Assembly (NCBI GenBank): GCA_037349315.1
Contig: JBAIAC010000040.1
Location: 18,804,001 to 18,868,000, forward strand
From: Chelydra serpentina
Lineage: Eukaryota > Chordata > Testudines > Chelydridae
Direction: 5' to 3'
Length of the DNA: 64,000 bases
Positions 34,420 through 47,186 of this stretch are shown piece after piece (position 1 is the stretch's first letter; every line of letters begins with the position of its first letter). A program made the position numbers and the translations under genes. Under the pieces are notes generated by a model. It did not search any database and was not told the DNA's origin. It worked only from the letters and a program-made list of their open reading frames with translations.

Positions 34420-37400
34420 GGTCAAGTGCTTTTCCTGGACCTATTTTTTAAAAATTCAGCAAAATTGTCTTGCCACACTCTTGGCAATGAGTTGCACATG
34501 TGGGCCAAGCATGGCACCCAGTAAGTGAAAAGGCAGACTCCATTGTTTGGAAACAGTAGGCATGTATGCTGATTTCCTCAACTTCTTTCGCTAAGCATTC
34601 TGCTTGTGGGTACATCACTGAGATGAAAATGCTTTATCTTTTTCTATAAAACAATTATCATTTTTTCCTAAATATTGAATGAAACTGATCTGGAATCAAA
34701 GAAGGTTTTGAACGTCTTTTCCATCCATATCTAGGAGTAGAAGGATGCAGTTTGGCTAAGGAACTGTTAGGTTTACATTGCTTATTGTCTGTTTTCTACG
34801 GTAGATTCTCAAGTATCTTATCCAGCCTAATTGTGAATAATTTGAGTAATGGCACTTCAGTAAATTTGGGGGGAAGGAGCTGCTTCTTACTGTAATTGGC
34901 TTTACTTTTGCATTTTCCAAATATCCATCCTACATTTTCAGGAATAATTAATACAATTAACTATTCTATTTATCTTTAATAAATGTTTAGTAATTACATT
35001 TTCTTTATGGAGCTTCATACAGTTACTTCTATTTATTACTCCCTTAACCATCTGAAACAGGTCTTGTCCTCCTTAGCTCCTGACTCCTGTCAGTTACTCC
35101 TAGCATTATGAGAAAATGAAAAGCTATCAAGAAGAGATCAGTGTAATGGAGGCAGGTACAAAAAATGTTGTTGTTCCTCACATAGTGCTGCCACCAACCT
35201 TTACTTTTCTATAATAACTCAGTGAAAAGTTTGGGAAAGTCTAAACAGGATGAAAATATTTAGCATGGCATTGATAGAAATTTTTTTGCTGGTATATTTT
35301 CACACTCTCCTCCTTCCAGCAGCTGCCTTTGTTTTCTTTTGAGTAATGAGCTGGTTGCTGGGAACATGCCAGAGATTTTTCTTTGACTGCATTCATCACC
35401 GTTTGTGCCATTTTTTAATAGCCTCTTAATACTTCAGTAATTGCATGATTGTAGTCTTCCTTATTTCATTGTTCAAATACAGGTCCAATTAATTCAGCAT
35501 TATTTTGCTGTGTTGTTCATTCTTTCTATAATGTACAAACTAAATTAAAATATTTAGCAAATGAGCTTTAGTTCTGTAAGTGTAGCTGCTGAGAGATCCA
35601 CAAATATGAATTTCACTTTCAATTTTTTAGCTTTTGTAATGTTCACAACAGAAATTTATCAATTGGATAGATGGAGTAAGGTCTAAGGCAACATTCAGTG
35701 GTCAAAGATATAAAAGTCCTTTTGACTATAGTTCACCACATAAAGAAAATGTAAATTAAGATAAATGTTACAAATTAAACAAACTATTACATGGACTTAT
35801 GAATCCTAGCCTGTAACTCCTCCTGTGTGGGTTTGCAGAGACAGCATGCGCAAAGAACTCTAGTCACTGGTAAACAACCTGTCCTTCTGTGCTTTTGTTT
35901 AAGCTTCTTCAACAGCTATGCAATCAATAAAAAGTAACAAAGTTGATGGGCCATATAAATAAAAAAGCATTTATCTTGGGAGAGGATGCAGTTTGCTTTC
36001 TAGATGTAAACCTGCATCAATATGTGCTCAGTTTCTATACTCGCATTTTTATTTTATTGTACTTTACATCGTTAATTACACATACTTTGTAATAAACAGT
36101 ACTCATTACTACCACTAACTGAATAACTGGCGAAGTATACAGCCCCTTCAGGTTTTCCCGTGGCTGGCTGGTCAATCTGTTTCTGATGTGAGCCAGAGAC
36201 AACTCTCCGACTGTATCCTAACATTGTCTCCCCTAGAGTATTAGAGAAGGAGGAGGCAGAGTTCTATGAGGAATGGGTGATCTGGTTCAAGTAAAATAAA
36301 ACTGAGTCAAACTTTTTAATTTCCTAAGCTCAAAGTAATCTTAAAGGTTGAAAAAATGTGCTTTACTTGTAATTTTTTAAAATGTCATAAACTCAAAAAA
36401 GATGATTCTTGCTGGGCCGAAAGCAGGAAGTCTTGGGAATCTCCTCAAGAAGCCTGGTCTAGTGAGATTTCCATCCTGATTACAGACAAAGAGATTTAAA
36501 CTTCAGAATGACATGCCAATAAGTTACCTGAATGAAGCATGGCATTGAAGATTTCTAATCAGAACTCCATTATGGACTTGGGAATTATTGCATCTTCATG
36601 ATAACTGGCTAAATCAGAGGCAACCCAGTAGGACAAAGCATATATAAATTTGAAATCCAAGTTGGATCCTAACTAAAACTAAAGATAATAGTGCACCAAA
36701 AGGCTTTTGTAGGCTATGATAACAAATGACTCTCAGAGTCATACGTATGGATGATTTTCTTATTCTGTTGCTTTGATCTGTTAAATATGGGTTTCCCATG
36801 TAATCTGTTAAAGATTAAGGATAGGGGAGTTTCAAAGAATATGTGTATGCTTTGGAAAAAATTAGATTTTTTAAAATAATTTTGACAGCTACTATTGATT
36901 TTTATTGTAAAGCTTTTTTATTTTTATCAGTTTAAATTTTTGCAGTTGTGGGAAATTATGTGGGGGAGTCAGACAATGGGGAAGGCAGACTGTAATTATT
37001 TAATGATAGTAGATGTTGAGATTCAAAAAGTTAAAGCTTTATAACCATTAAAACAAATTGTCAACATCACGTCAAAATGTACAAAATAAATATCCTTAAA
37101 TCAAACTCTAATAAAGATCTCAAGCACCATTTTTATTACTTTGCCTGTCTGGAAATTTCGATTATTATTGATGGAAATATTGTTTTGTCAGTCTGTGTGT
37201 GTACGGTGAAATAGACATTTACCAGTAAAAACCTGACCCTTCCAAGCCTAAATGTATATTTGTGATCAGCACTTGATTGCTTTTGTTATATGTAATATTG
37301 CAAAAGTAATGATCTGTCACATTGGTTAAAAGAATATGGGCAATTTTAGATGAGCCTGTTTTTTCTTTTCAATATATGAAATTCTTCAGATTCAGTATGC

Positions 37401-37990
37401 TGGCTGTATTATTTCTTGATATGCATAAGGTGATCACTATTGACCTTTTTTTAATAGTAAGAAGTTGTTATTGTTGAAATGTTTTTGTCCTCCATCTGTC
37501 CAGCCAAGAGTGCTGTTGTCTTGTTTTGTCTTTTAAAAACTAAAATACAGTAGTTTTCTCTACACTTCAGCGAACATTTGTACCAATAGATTGTAACCTC
37601 AGGCTGAGGTATGTTTATATCAGGCTATAATATGGTATTGTATTAAATTTTCTACTATGAAAAACATATAAATCAATCAACCTAGAAAAAGCATTTTCCT
37701 GTGCATTAAATGGTAGGGATGATTCTTCTATGGCTTATTTTAATTTAACCAGGATAGAATGAATCCCCCACCCCCCTATAACAAATGCAACATCCACTGG
37801 ATTCTTTTATGTTAGAGAATAATACATATCTATTCTGATAAGAGACAAAAGAAACATTACATTTCCTCACCCTCAAATATTTGCACTGCTGAGTCAAACA
37901 AAGCAAGGGTTGCCCACAGATCCAGTAATCAATGCCACATTATTTCCTGCAGTTCTGGTGTATTATGTTTCTGAACATAATACAAGACTT
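34420..37990. other. Intron 2, nothing recognised
   Basis: AT-rich intron without supported genes, TIR pairs or retroelement domains. Confidence 0.45.
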
Positions 37991-38035
37991 TAGCAGTTCT
38001 CAAACTTTTTCATAGTATGGGCCACATGTTAATAG
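37991..38035. repeat. Possible hAT MITE left end
   Basis: The phrase 'agcagttctcaaacttttt' followed by 'catagtatgggcc' resembles the left end of a hAT-like MITE related to the element at 10487. No matching right end was found. Confidence 0.3.
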
Positions 38036-39705
38036 AGAGTCTTTGCTTCTGGATCATGTCCAATTCCATCTTTGATTTGCATGGACTACTTCCCTTCCCC
38101 ATAACATCTTATGGCAACTACAGCAGTTGCTTACATGGAAAAACAACATTAGTTTAATGTGATATAGAAATAGAATAAATGCATTATTTGTGATAGAGGA
38201 GGCTCATTATATGTGGTTTCATATAGGGAGTGGAAGAGTTCAGGATATTTTTCTGAAGTGATTATGAGTGAAAACAATAATCTAACAATCATAGCATGTG
38301 GTCTTCATGGCATTTTTTTGCTAGGGATTATTGGTGATTTTAATGCTAAAGCTACATGACTGAATGTTGAATGATTCCTGATTAAGTTGTTTCTAAATTA
38401 ATGTCTTTTCTTATTTTGTGTTTTCAGTTTGTCTAATTATGATTCATGTTAACAGCATGCTTATTAAATTGTGTTAGCATTTCTGTTATAATTCTGTTTT
38501 TAAGTAACTTAAAAGAAAGCTTTGCTGTAAGTTGCAACATGGTATTTTATTTTGAAAAAGGAAGGGAAATATATTTTAAGGTTGTTTAACTTAAAAATAT
38601 TTGATTAAAATATAATTTGGTAATCAGCTATTAGTTAAGTCTTAACTCTTTGCATTGAGAATAAAACTGAAAACAAAAGATATCTAAATCAAATTTGGTC
38701 CTTTGGTCAACCTACCTGCTGTAAAAGAGAGATGTCCAATAAGCCACCTTCTGCACAATATGATTTTTCCATCTCTTCACTGTGAGCTACATAAATATCT
38801 CATAGATAATTCTGCCAATTCCCATCAGTTGTTTTCTATTGTTCAAAGATTAACAAAGTTTTAAATAATAAGTAAGATGTATTTGTGGTGACTAGAATCT
38901 CTGTTGTTTAATGGGGATATGGAGAAAGTTAGAAAGAAACAAGTTTGAATGTAAAGTATGTTGCCTTTAAAACTGCTAGGAATTAGTAGACTTTTCCAAT
39001 GACATGTCTGTGATTTAAAGAGGCTGAGCTTGTCTCAGACTGAGACAATACTGCCACCACATGGAGGAGCTCAGGGACCAGGAAAACTTGTCAGCTGCCA
39101 AGCTACAAGGCCAACTGTAGAGGCCCTTTGCTGCCACCTATTGTTATAACAAAGAAGCTACTTCCAAACATAGTTATCCATTGGAGCATCCCACACTGGG
39201 GTTTGTTCCATTCCTGTGATATATGACAGTCTAATAATTATTTTGTGTTCATTGTTTGTTTTTTGTTCTCAAAACTATTCACTGGTGTCCATTCAGATTG
39301 GAATGTGAAACTCTCATTGATGTTAAAAGGAGTTAGGTATTTATCCATGGAAGAATAGACCTTTCTGAGTGCTGCTGCTGTTGATTGATAATAGCAGCCT
39401 TAACTTTGCACGTTAAAAATCAAGCTTTTCTTTTCTGCTTGACACATCCTCAGGAGCTGTCTTCCTCCTGCTCTCTCTCTCTCCTGTCTTTTTCTCGTGG
39501 GCATAAAGTGACAATCTGAATACATTAGCAGCGTTGCAGTTTAGTTTCAGAGGTCAGATTAAACTTCAGTCATGTTTCAGCAGCATTGTTAATTAAATCA
39601 CTTAAATCCTTGGTTTTCAGTTTTTCTTCTGGCATTACATTCTTATGTGGTTTTGTTTCTACTGAAGTCAGTAGCAAAACCCCCTTTGATTTCAGTGTGA
39701 TTAAG
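38036..39705. other. Intron 2, nothing recognised
   Basis: AT-rich intron with no supported features. Confidence 0.45.
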
Positions 39706-41275
39706 ATTCATAGAATCATAGAATCTCAGGGTTGGAAGGGACCTCAGGAGGTCATCTAGTCCAACCCCCTGCTCAAAGCAGGACCAACCCCAACTAGATC
39801 ATCCCAGCCAGGGCTTTGTCAAGCCTGACCTTAAAAACCTCTAAGGAAGGAGATTCCACCACCTCCCTAGGTAACCCATTCCAGTGCTTCACCACCCTAC
39901 TAGTGAAAAAGTTTTTCCTAATATCCAACCTAAACCTCCCCCTCTGCAACTTGAGACCATTACTCCTTGTTCTGTCATCTTCTACCACTGAGAACAGTCT
40001 AGATCCATCCTCTTTGGAACCCCCTTTTAGGTAGTTGAAAGCAGCTATCAAATCCCCCCTCACTCTTCTCTTCTGCAGGCTAAACAATCCCAGTTCCCTC
40101 AGCCTCTCCTCATATGTCATGTGCTCCAGCCCCCTAATCATTTTGGTTGCCCTCCGTTGGACTCTTTCCAATTTATCCACATCCTTCTTGTAGTGTGGGG
40201 CCCAAAACTGGACACAGTACTCCAAATGAGGCCTCACCAGTGCCGAATAGAGGGGAATAATCACGTCCCTCGATCTGCTGGCAATGCCCCTACTTATACA
40301 GCCCAAAATGCCGTTAGCCTTCTTGGCAACAAGGGCACACTGACTCATATTCAGCTTTTCGTCCACTGTAACCCCTAGGTCCTTTTCTGCAGAACTGCTG
40401 CCCAGCCATTTGGTCCCTAGTCTGTAGCAGTGCATGGGATTCTTCCGTCCTAAGTGCAGGACTCTGCACTTGTCCTTGTTGAACCTCATCAGATTTCTTT
40501 TGGCCCAATCCTCTAATTTGTCTAGGTCCCTCTGTATCCTGTCCCTACCCTCCAGCGTATCAACCACTCCTCCCAGTTTAGTGTCATCTGCAAACTTGCT
40601 AAGGGTGCAGTCCACACCATCCTCCAGGTCGTTGATGAAGATATTGAACAAAACCGGCCCCAGCACCGACCCTTGGGGCACTCCACTTGATACCGGCTGC
40701 CAACTAGACATGGAGCCATTGATCACTACCCGTTGAGCATGACCATCCAGCCAGTTTTCTATCCACCTTACCGTCCATTCATCCAGCCCATACTTCTTTA
40801 ACTTGCTGGCAAGAACACTGTGGGAGACTGTATCAAAAGCTTTGCTAAAGTCAAGAAATAGCACATCCACTGCTTTCCCCTCATCCACAGAGCCAGTTAT
40901 CTCATCATAGAAAGCAATTAGGTTAGTCAGGCATGACTTGCCCTTGGTGAATCCATGCTGACTGTTCCTGATCACTTTCCCCTCCTTTAAGTGGTTCAGA
41001 ATTGATTCCTTGAGGACCTGTTCCATGATTTTTCCAGGGACTGAGGTGAGACTGACTGGCCTGTAGTTCCCCGGATCTTCCTTCTTCCCTTTTTTAAAGA
41101 TGGGCACTACATTAGCTTTTTTCCAGTCATCCGGGACCTCCCCCGATTGCCATGATTTGTCAAAGATAGTGGCCAATGGCTCTGCAATCACATCGGCCAA
41201 CTCCTTTAGCACCCTCGGATGCAGTGCATCCGGCCCCATGGACTTGTGTTCGTCCAGCTTTTCTAAATAGATTGA
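39706..41275 (-). mobile_element. CR1 LINE, minus strand, young 5'-truncated copy
   Basis: The plus strand begins with the reversed CR1 3' repeat 'attcatagaatcatagaatc', then the antisense 3' UTR and RT gene. It stops abruptly near 41275 inside the RT region, so the ORF1, endonuclease and 5' UTR are missing. Its RT frame is unbroken, unlike the other CR1 copies in the window, which points to a recent insertion. Confidence 0.9.
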
Positions 41276-41287
41276 GCTATGCATCAT
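39794..41287 (-). CDS. CR1 reverse transcriptase, C-terminal 490 residues
   Basis: An open frame of 497 codons. RT motifs in order: [10 protein letters not shown] (73-82), [24 protein letters not shown] with D146, [11 protein letters not shown] (201-211), and catalytic FADD (232-235). After the palm come the thumb and the CR1 C-terminal region ending [10 protein letters not shown]. The protein would reverse transcribe CR1 RNA at a nicked target. The endonuclease domain normally in front of RT is absent because of 5' truncation, and the first several residues read from flanking DNA. It cannot mobilise itself, though the frame is intact. It is antisense to GRK3. Confidence 0.88.
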   Translation of the reverse strand: MMHSSIYLEKLDEHKSMGPDALHPRVLKELADVIAEPLATIFDKSWQSGEVPDDWKKANVVPIFKKGKKEDPGNYRPVSLTSVPGKIMEQVLKESILNHLKEGKVIRNSQHGFTKGKSCLTNLIAFYDEITGSVDEGKAVDVLFLDFSKAFDTVSHSVLASKLKKYGLDEWTVRWIENWLDGHAQRVVINGSMSSWQPVSSGVPQGSVLGPVLFNIFINDLEDGVDCTLSKFADDTKLGGVVDTLEGRDRIQRDLDKLEDWAKRNLMRFNKDKCRVLHLGRKNPMHCYRLGTKWLGSSSAEKDLGVTVDEKLNMSQCALVAKKANGILGCISRGIASRSRDVIIPLYSALVRPHLEYCVQFWAPHYKKDVDKLERVQRRATKMIRGLEHMTYEERLRELGLFSLQKRRVRGDLIAAFNYLKGGSKEDGSRLFSVVEDDRTRSNGLKLQRGRFRLDIRKNFFTSRVVKHWNGLPREVVESPSLEVFKVRLDKALAGMI

Positions 41288-42794
41288 GTAAAATGAGTAA
41301 ATAAAGTAGATGTGTTAGTGTTGGATTTGTGGCCTTATTTTAGCAAGACTAACAACTAATTGACACACAACTTTGAGACTCAAAGCAGTGAAGTTGAATG
41401 TAATTCCCTGGTTTCATTCCCCATAAAAATCACATGATGATCAAATTGGCTTTCTGTTAGCCTCGACCAGTATCCACCCAGTGAAACTCAGTAAGATTCC
41501 TGATATCATCTCTTTGGTCTTCATTTTTCACTTTTCAAAGTATTGCTTCGACTGTTTAAAATTTTCAAAAGCCCTTAATAACCTGGGTGTCTGTTCCATT
41601 TTCAAAAATGCCTTAGATATTTAGGCGTATCATTGCCTTTCATTGAAACATAGTCTCTTAAGTCACTGGAAAATGGGCTGTTGGCTCCTAAGTCACTTAT
41701 GTACTTTTGAAAATTTAAGAATAATTTAGATAACTGGTAAACTCAGAGTAACTAAACTAGGGGCAACACTGTTTTCTACTTCAGTCTCTTAAGTAGATTA
41801 AGTTCTGTCTTTCCCAAGAGAATTAATTTATCGTATTTTAATTTAGTGCCGACTCATCCAATTTTAAATGTGCATGTTTTTTATATTCCTCTGTTAATTT
41901 CTACTGGAGCTGGATCCTGGGCTTCTGGAGAATTTTCTTTATAAAAGAATTTTTGCATTGCTTGTAATAATGTGTGAACTGTATTATAAATCTGTGGATC
42001 CTTTTTAATTTTTTTTAAAAGTATGCTGTTTGTTATGTTTCATTGACCTGTTTTTATGTGAGATATTTTTGTTTATTATCTTGGATTTTCTGGGTGAAAA
42101 AACCCTCACTAAAGCCAACTTGATCCCCTTCTAAACTCTTATGGTTGTAAATGGAAAAACCTTAGTCCACTGAATAATTGGGAAAGATTTTGTCTTTTTA
42201 CTATCGCAAATAAAAATTGTGGTAATCCACAATTAGCTGTTCTTTCTATGTTCTTGTCCTTTTGTTGTTTTATATATTTACACTTTCTTGGTCATGTTCT
42301 TTTTGTAAAACAAACAAAAACCAACTTCCCCGTCTTCTCTCCCCCCCCCCCCCAAACTGCTTACCTAAGCTAATAATGCACCTGAAAGAAGGTCATAAAA
42401 AGAGGGTGAAAAAGAGAGAGTGCAGATACTTTGTACAGACCCATTAAAGAGGATGCACTAACTATTCCAAATGTTATATGTTACTTTCAAGCCAATCAGC
42501 TCAAAGCAGTAAGGGATTGGGGCCTCTCTAACCCAGCCAAACACTGTTTTTTTTGTTTTTTTAATTGAACAAGAAAATTGTGGCAATGACGATATCACTA
42601 GGCTATCATACACTTATAAAAAATCATGCCCTCCAGAAATTTATACACATTCTAACGCTGCTCTACAGCTTTGGGATAGAACTTGAGAAAAAATAAGTTA
42701 TTTTCCCTTGCCAGTGACTCCCATTGCAACCAATCTAGATCGAAACCCAAATTGCAAACCAGAGAGCCTTAAAGACTGGGAAAGCCATGAAATA
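41288..42794. other. Intron 2, nothing recognised except a C run
   Basis: AT-rich intron with a poly-C tract near 42341-42353. No gene or element recognised. Confidence 0.45.
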
Positions 42795-42840
42795 CAAATG
42801 GTTAGCCAGCTATTCAGCAAATGGTTAGCCAGCTATTCAG
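42795..42840. repeat. Exact 23-bp tandem duplication
   Basis: The unit 'caaatggttagccagctatt' plus 'cag' occurs twice back to back (42795-42817 and 42818-42840) with no mismatch. Probably a recent local duplication. Confidence 0.9.
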
Positions 42841-43139
42841 AAAAGAAACTTTTCTAACTTATTTAGATATCTAAACTACTTCCAGTACTTTCAAATTAGC
42901 CATTATGTTCCTCAACTTTCTGGAAAAGCTTCTTTATACAGAAAGCTAACTTTAGTAGAAGTGATTGTAGGGTGATTCACTCCCTATACAAGGCTGCAGC
43001 CAATCCGCAAGCCAGGAATTGGTCTGGTGACTCTCTGGGCAGGTATGTCAACTTCACAGGAAGAAGAGCAGCTCAGTCTGCTCAACATCACTCCAGGGTT
43101 GGAAGTCTCTCTTGCCTAATAGTGGCAAGAGACCTCCCA

Positions 43140-43330
43140 CCCCCCAGCCTTAGCCTGCTCCAGCCTTGCTCTTGGTCCAACTCTTGTTCCTCGTCTTGCT
43201 CTTGCTCCTGCCCTGTTCCTTGCTCTGCTCCAGACTTGCTCTTGGTCCAACTCCTGTTCCTCGTCTTGCTCCTGCCTTGCTCTGCTCTAGACTTGCTTTC
43301 TCTTCAGACTTGTTCCAACTCCCCTCTGGA
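43140..43330. repeat. CT-rich irregular tandem repeat
   Basis: Repeated blocks of the type 'cttgctcttggtccaactc', 'ctgttcctcgtcttgctc' and 'gctctgctccag' occur in a roughly 80- to 90-bp higher-order period. The serine/cysteine/leucine-rich frames on both strands come from this composition. It may be part of an LTR or other element, but no ends were found. Confidence 0.55.
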
Positions 43331-43427
43331 CTCCTGATTCTGGTTGTAGCACAATAAAAGAAAAATTCTTTACGATACTGTTTCAATGGTACCTTATGCC
43401 ATTCGGGTTAAAATATAGATAGATTGA

Positions 43428-43740
43428 ATGGAAATACATTTTGGAGAAATTGTGCTGAAAGAGGAGATTTTATGCATCTATGGTAGATACCTCCAGGTCA
43501 TTAAAGACTACTGGGATGCACTTCAGTTATCACAAATGATTGGATATTTATTACCAAATGATCCTTTGTTAACCTTCCTGGGGCTTCATAGAAGAAATGG
43601 TCACACAAAAGGAAATGGAGAATTAATCCCTCATCTGGTGGTAGCTGCTAGGCTACTAAAAGCTGCTCATTGGAAAAGAATGGTCTGGCTCTAGAGAAAT
43701 GGTTAAAAAATACAGGAGGTGTTTGTTATGAAAAAATTAA
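43428..43740 (+). pseudogene. L1-like LINE RT C-terminal fragment
   Basis: An 88-codon frame from 43428 contains PNDPLLTFLGLH, then ELIPHLVVAARLLKAAHWK. This resembles the segment after the RT domain of vertebrate L1/Tx1-type proteins, where 'LLG', then 'AARLxIAxxWK' is conserved. Upstream and downstream parts are missing, so it is a remnant. The call rests on a short motif; chance similarity is possible. Confidence 0.4.
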
Positions 43741-44255
43741 CACACTAGTAATATACCCAGCAAGATAGAGGACAAATAAATACTTAGATATTTGGTTACC
43801 ATTTGTTCAATAGTCAAAGTACATTCATCTGGGGAAAAAAACAAAAAAAACCAAAGCACACCTGTCCAGGTTTTTTTTTTTTAAATAGTAACATTTGCTA
43901 GACATGCCTGGTTTGTTAAATATGTGTAATCAGAGATTTCACTCAATTTAATTAAACCACTAAAAACAATATGTCATGGGTAGTGTAAAGATGCTTACTC
44001 TGTAACTTGGTAACATCTGTTAAATAGGAAGAGCCAATGATTATATTACTGTATAATGTTTTTCTAATCAAAAGCTCATTGTAATAATTATTGTATTTCC
44101 TTTCATATTTACATGCCTACGTTTGTAAACCTCTTAAAACTTCCTAAATAAAGCCACAATGTAAAAATAAAAGAAAAACAAACAATAGGGGGTAAAAGAT
44201 GCACCTCATTGGCAACATTAAAAACAATCATCACCAACAAAAAACAACCTAATGC
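43741..44255. other. Intron 2, nothing recognised
   Basis: AT-rich intron with no supported features. Confidence 0.4.
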
Positions 44256-45380
44256 TGTGTCACGCTGTCTGGAGTGGCTCACAACTGTGAGTGCCAATCT
44301 TAGGTCAGACTGTCTGGAAACAGGGCAGATGCTCCCCAACTGGTAGTATTTTCTATAATGAGATTTCACCAAGCCAGTAACCAATATTAGCCTTACCACG
44401 GAGTCAAGGACAGTCCCCTTAGGCTCTCCAGCCAATCTTACCACCCAGACAAACTGGACTTTGTGATGAAAGGTTATTAAAACTGAAAATCACCACATAT
44501 TAGGTCACTCCTGGCCCCAAAGGGCCAATCACTTACCTCAAGTCAATAGATGCTCTTGATCTCACGCCAAAAACAATGCCGGTAGCCAATTCTTTACTAA
44601 AGTAACTAAAGATGTGCAGTATTAGCTAAGAAAAGAAATGAAAGTTATTGAGAAGTTTAAAGCAGGTAAAATATATTAACAGTTAAGTCCAAGTTTGTAA
44701 GTCCAAAGTGGTAGCAGAGATGTAGTAATCTGCTAGTTTTCCATAAATCTCTGGGTTACCTAGAACGGCTCTAGGGATCTCTGTCCAGTTTCTCAGTATT
44801 CCTCCCTGGTAGAATCCCTCTGTCCAGAGATATAGGATCATTCTCTTAAATCATCAGTTATAGATCCTGCTCACAGAAGACAAGCTGACAGGTACCTTTG
44901 CCCAGATGGGCACTTCCTTTGATGAAGAATGCATCTTGAATCCTTGACCTAAGGTCCCCGGTCAATCACCATTTGCTTTGAAATTAGCAGTTGTTTGCTA
45001 AAGTCCTTAAGATATTCTTTAGCATTCACAAGATTTCTTTGATGAGTAATTTAGTTAGTGATATACATTATGCAATTGTCTGCCATTACATTACTATAGA
45101 AATAGATAAGTGAGAGCAATACAGATAACATTCATTGGTTTTCAGGAAGTTTACACATCCAAGTAAATTTTCATCTGAATACTAACACAAACCTCTGATA
45201 TAGGGTTAATTAAGTACAGTATATAGATAGATGAAAACAATACAATCAACATCTCTATTGATGTCTATTAGCGTTCGAGTGAATTAGTTTGACGCATACT
45301 AACGCTCAATACTACTTTGATATTCACAAACAAGTGAATTGACCTATTGCTTTGATCTGAGCTGGTCTGTCAGCGTCACA
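44256..45380 (-). mobile_element. Putative solo LTR, 1.1 kb
   Basis: On the plus strand it opens 'tgtgtcacgctgtctgg' and closes 'ggtctgtcagcgtcaca', giving TG...CA ends with a short inverted repeat (TGTGACGCTG read from the right, TGTCACGCTG from the left). It has no protein frame. Orientation is guessed as minus. No target duplication was found next to the proposed ends, so boundaries and class are uncertain. Confidence 0.35.
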
Positions 45381-46258
45381 ACCCATTGAACTGTACCTTA
45401 GTGTTTCATGACCACATCTGTCATTGGTTATGATTTCAGTGAGCACTTGCTAAGTGCAAATAAGGAAAAAGATATTGGTTGCTGAAGTGAGCTGAAAGCA
45501 TGTACATTAACAGCTCCTAGAGTCTTGCAGATAACCATAACAGTTAACTCTGGCAAGAGAGATCCATGTTAAGCTGAGCAAAAAGATAGTTCAGGATAGC
45601 AGATATCAGCTCAGACATACATAAAAACAATATGTTTGTTGAACACTACTTGTGAAAAAACACTCTGCTCAAAATCCCATCTTGGAAATCAAGGAACAGA
45701 TCCTCAGACAGACTGCAGTAGTCGTGTTTTCAAGTCTTTACAAGTGTCTTTGAAACTAATTTAATGTTACTATGTTGTTTATAAAATGTATTTGAAATAT
45801 TGGGTAAAAAAGATCCAAGTATTAATAGGTTAGAAAAGTGGCACTGGTATTTTATTGCTATAAAATGTGGTTTGAATTGTTTAAAACAGGAAAATATATC
45901 TATAATTTCCCTCCTCATTTGTGGAAAACTCAGAGATGGATATTATTCAAGGTTTCTGAACCAGGCATGATAAATTTCAGTGCACAATGTGAACATTTTA
46001 TACAGTTATGAGCAAATGAAACAGGATTATGTTTAATGCAACCCAGGGGGAATACGTTAATACCAATACTTAGATATTACTATACATTTTAAAAATACTG
46101 TACAGACATTAAATAATTGTAATTTATATACTTCAGCATTAACAATACTTACAGAGGTACAAAACAATTCCAAAAGAAGATTGGTTACTATACATCCTGC
46201 CTGGAAGTGACCATGTTAATTCATGTTTTCCTCTCTAAAGTATTTTTTATTTGTTTTA
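45381..46258. other. End of intron 2, nothing recognised
   Basis: AT-rich sequence up to the exon 3 acceptor, including the polypyrimidine tract before TTTTAG. Confidence 0.45.
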
Positions 46259-46259
46259 G

Positions 46260-46333
46260 GATTTTTGCTTTTTAAAGATTATTGTATGAATGAAATTGAT
46301 GAAGGTGTCCCTCAGCTGAAATTTTATGAAGAG
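46260..46333 (+). CDS. GRK3: GRK3 exon 3
   Basis: A 74-bp exon after 'tttgttttag' and before GTAAGAA. It completes the split glycine codon of exon 2 and encodes [15 protein letters not shown] followed by VPQLKFYEE, ending between codons. This continues the RGS-homology bundle. The residues fit GRK3 (FLLFKDFCLNEI in mammals) rather than GRK2 (YLLFRDFCLNHL). The differences from mammalian GRK3 are conservative. An open frame running from 46223 into the following intron is only readthrough of this exon. Confidence 0.95.
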
Positions 46334-47084
46334 GTAAGAAACCTTTTATCTTCTATTGATGTTCTGTGTCATAAGCTTAATTACTGGCTTGCCAGGAACA
46401 AGTGTATTTGTGTTTGGGGGTGGGGCTTGGTAGGAAGAGCAAATGGGTGGCACTGGAGGGGGGTATAATGGAAGAAAAGGGGGATGTATTATGATATGCA
46501 TTGTTCTGATACATTTCAGTTTCCGTAAGTAGATTAATGATTCATAAGAAATGGTGATAAGTATCATTTGGCTCTTAGAACAATGCTAGCTTTTTAAACA
46601 TATATAAGACTTTTTAAAATAAAATGTTAGAACAAAGTATTTAATTTAATTGGTTTTTGTACAGTTTTCAAATCATATATGCTTGTAAGGTGATTACGAT
46701 TTCTTTGGTATCACATTGATAATGATCACACATTTAAACAGTACAAAATGGAATGCTGAAAGAAGAAATTATTTTGCTGGCTTATGTTCCAGCTGTTATT
46801 TGGTATAACTGTACATATTGAGCCACAGTATTTTTATTAAGCTTCTTGTGTTTCTGTAACAGTGGATTAATAGAACACTTAAAGAAGTGCAGTTGTAATA
46901 GATACCTTCGCTTGAAGACATGTTGAGTTTATTTGGTCTTTGGTTTCATGATGCCGCTGGGGTGTGCAAGCTTTTGGCTGATGAAAACAATAATGTAAGA
47001 AAAAACACATTGACTGAATCTTAACCATATTGGCATTTATCAGATCCATGCACCCAAAGAAGGTTTCAAAAATACCAATAGGCT
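46334..47084. other. Intron 3, nothing recognised
   Basis: AT-rich sequence with a short G-rich stretch around 46415-46490. No supported element. Confidence 0.4.
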
Positions 47085-47086
47085 TA

Positions 47087-47186
47087 GGGTGACCAGATGT
47101 CCCGATTTTGGGGTCCTTTTCTTATATAGGCTCCTATTACCCCCCACCCCCTGTCCCGATTTTTCACACTTGCTGTCTGGTCACCC
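47087..47186. mobile_element. 100-bp TA-flanked MITE
   Basis: Begins 'gggtgaccaga' and ends with the exact complement 'tctggtcaccc'. TA dinucleotides flank both ends (47085-47086 and 47187-47188), suggesting a Tc1/mariner-type insertion. The interior contains two copies of a 'tgtcccgattttt'-like phrase. It is a compact, well-preserved element with no coding capacity. Confidence 0.75.

Larger units (their letters stand above)
10366..46259 (+). other. GRK3 intron 2 (35.9 kb)
   Basis: This intron begins with GTAAG and ends with TTTTAG. It separates exons 2 and 3, which join in frame through a split GGA codon. It hosts most of the mobile elements in the window, including CR1 copies, the DIRS element, two Penelope fragments, several hAT-like MITEs and a putative solo LTR. 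No other host exon was recognised in it. Confidence 0.85.

Noticed and set aside
43150..43386. Basic, Ser-rich frame on the minus strand and Cys/Leu-rich frames on the plus strand
   Set aside because: They arise from the CT-rich tandem repeat.
46223..46468. 81-codon frame taken as a small gene
   Set aside because: It is GRK3 exon 3 read through both splice sites into intron.
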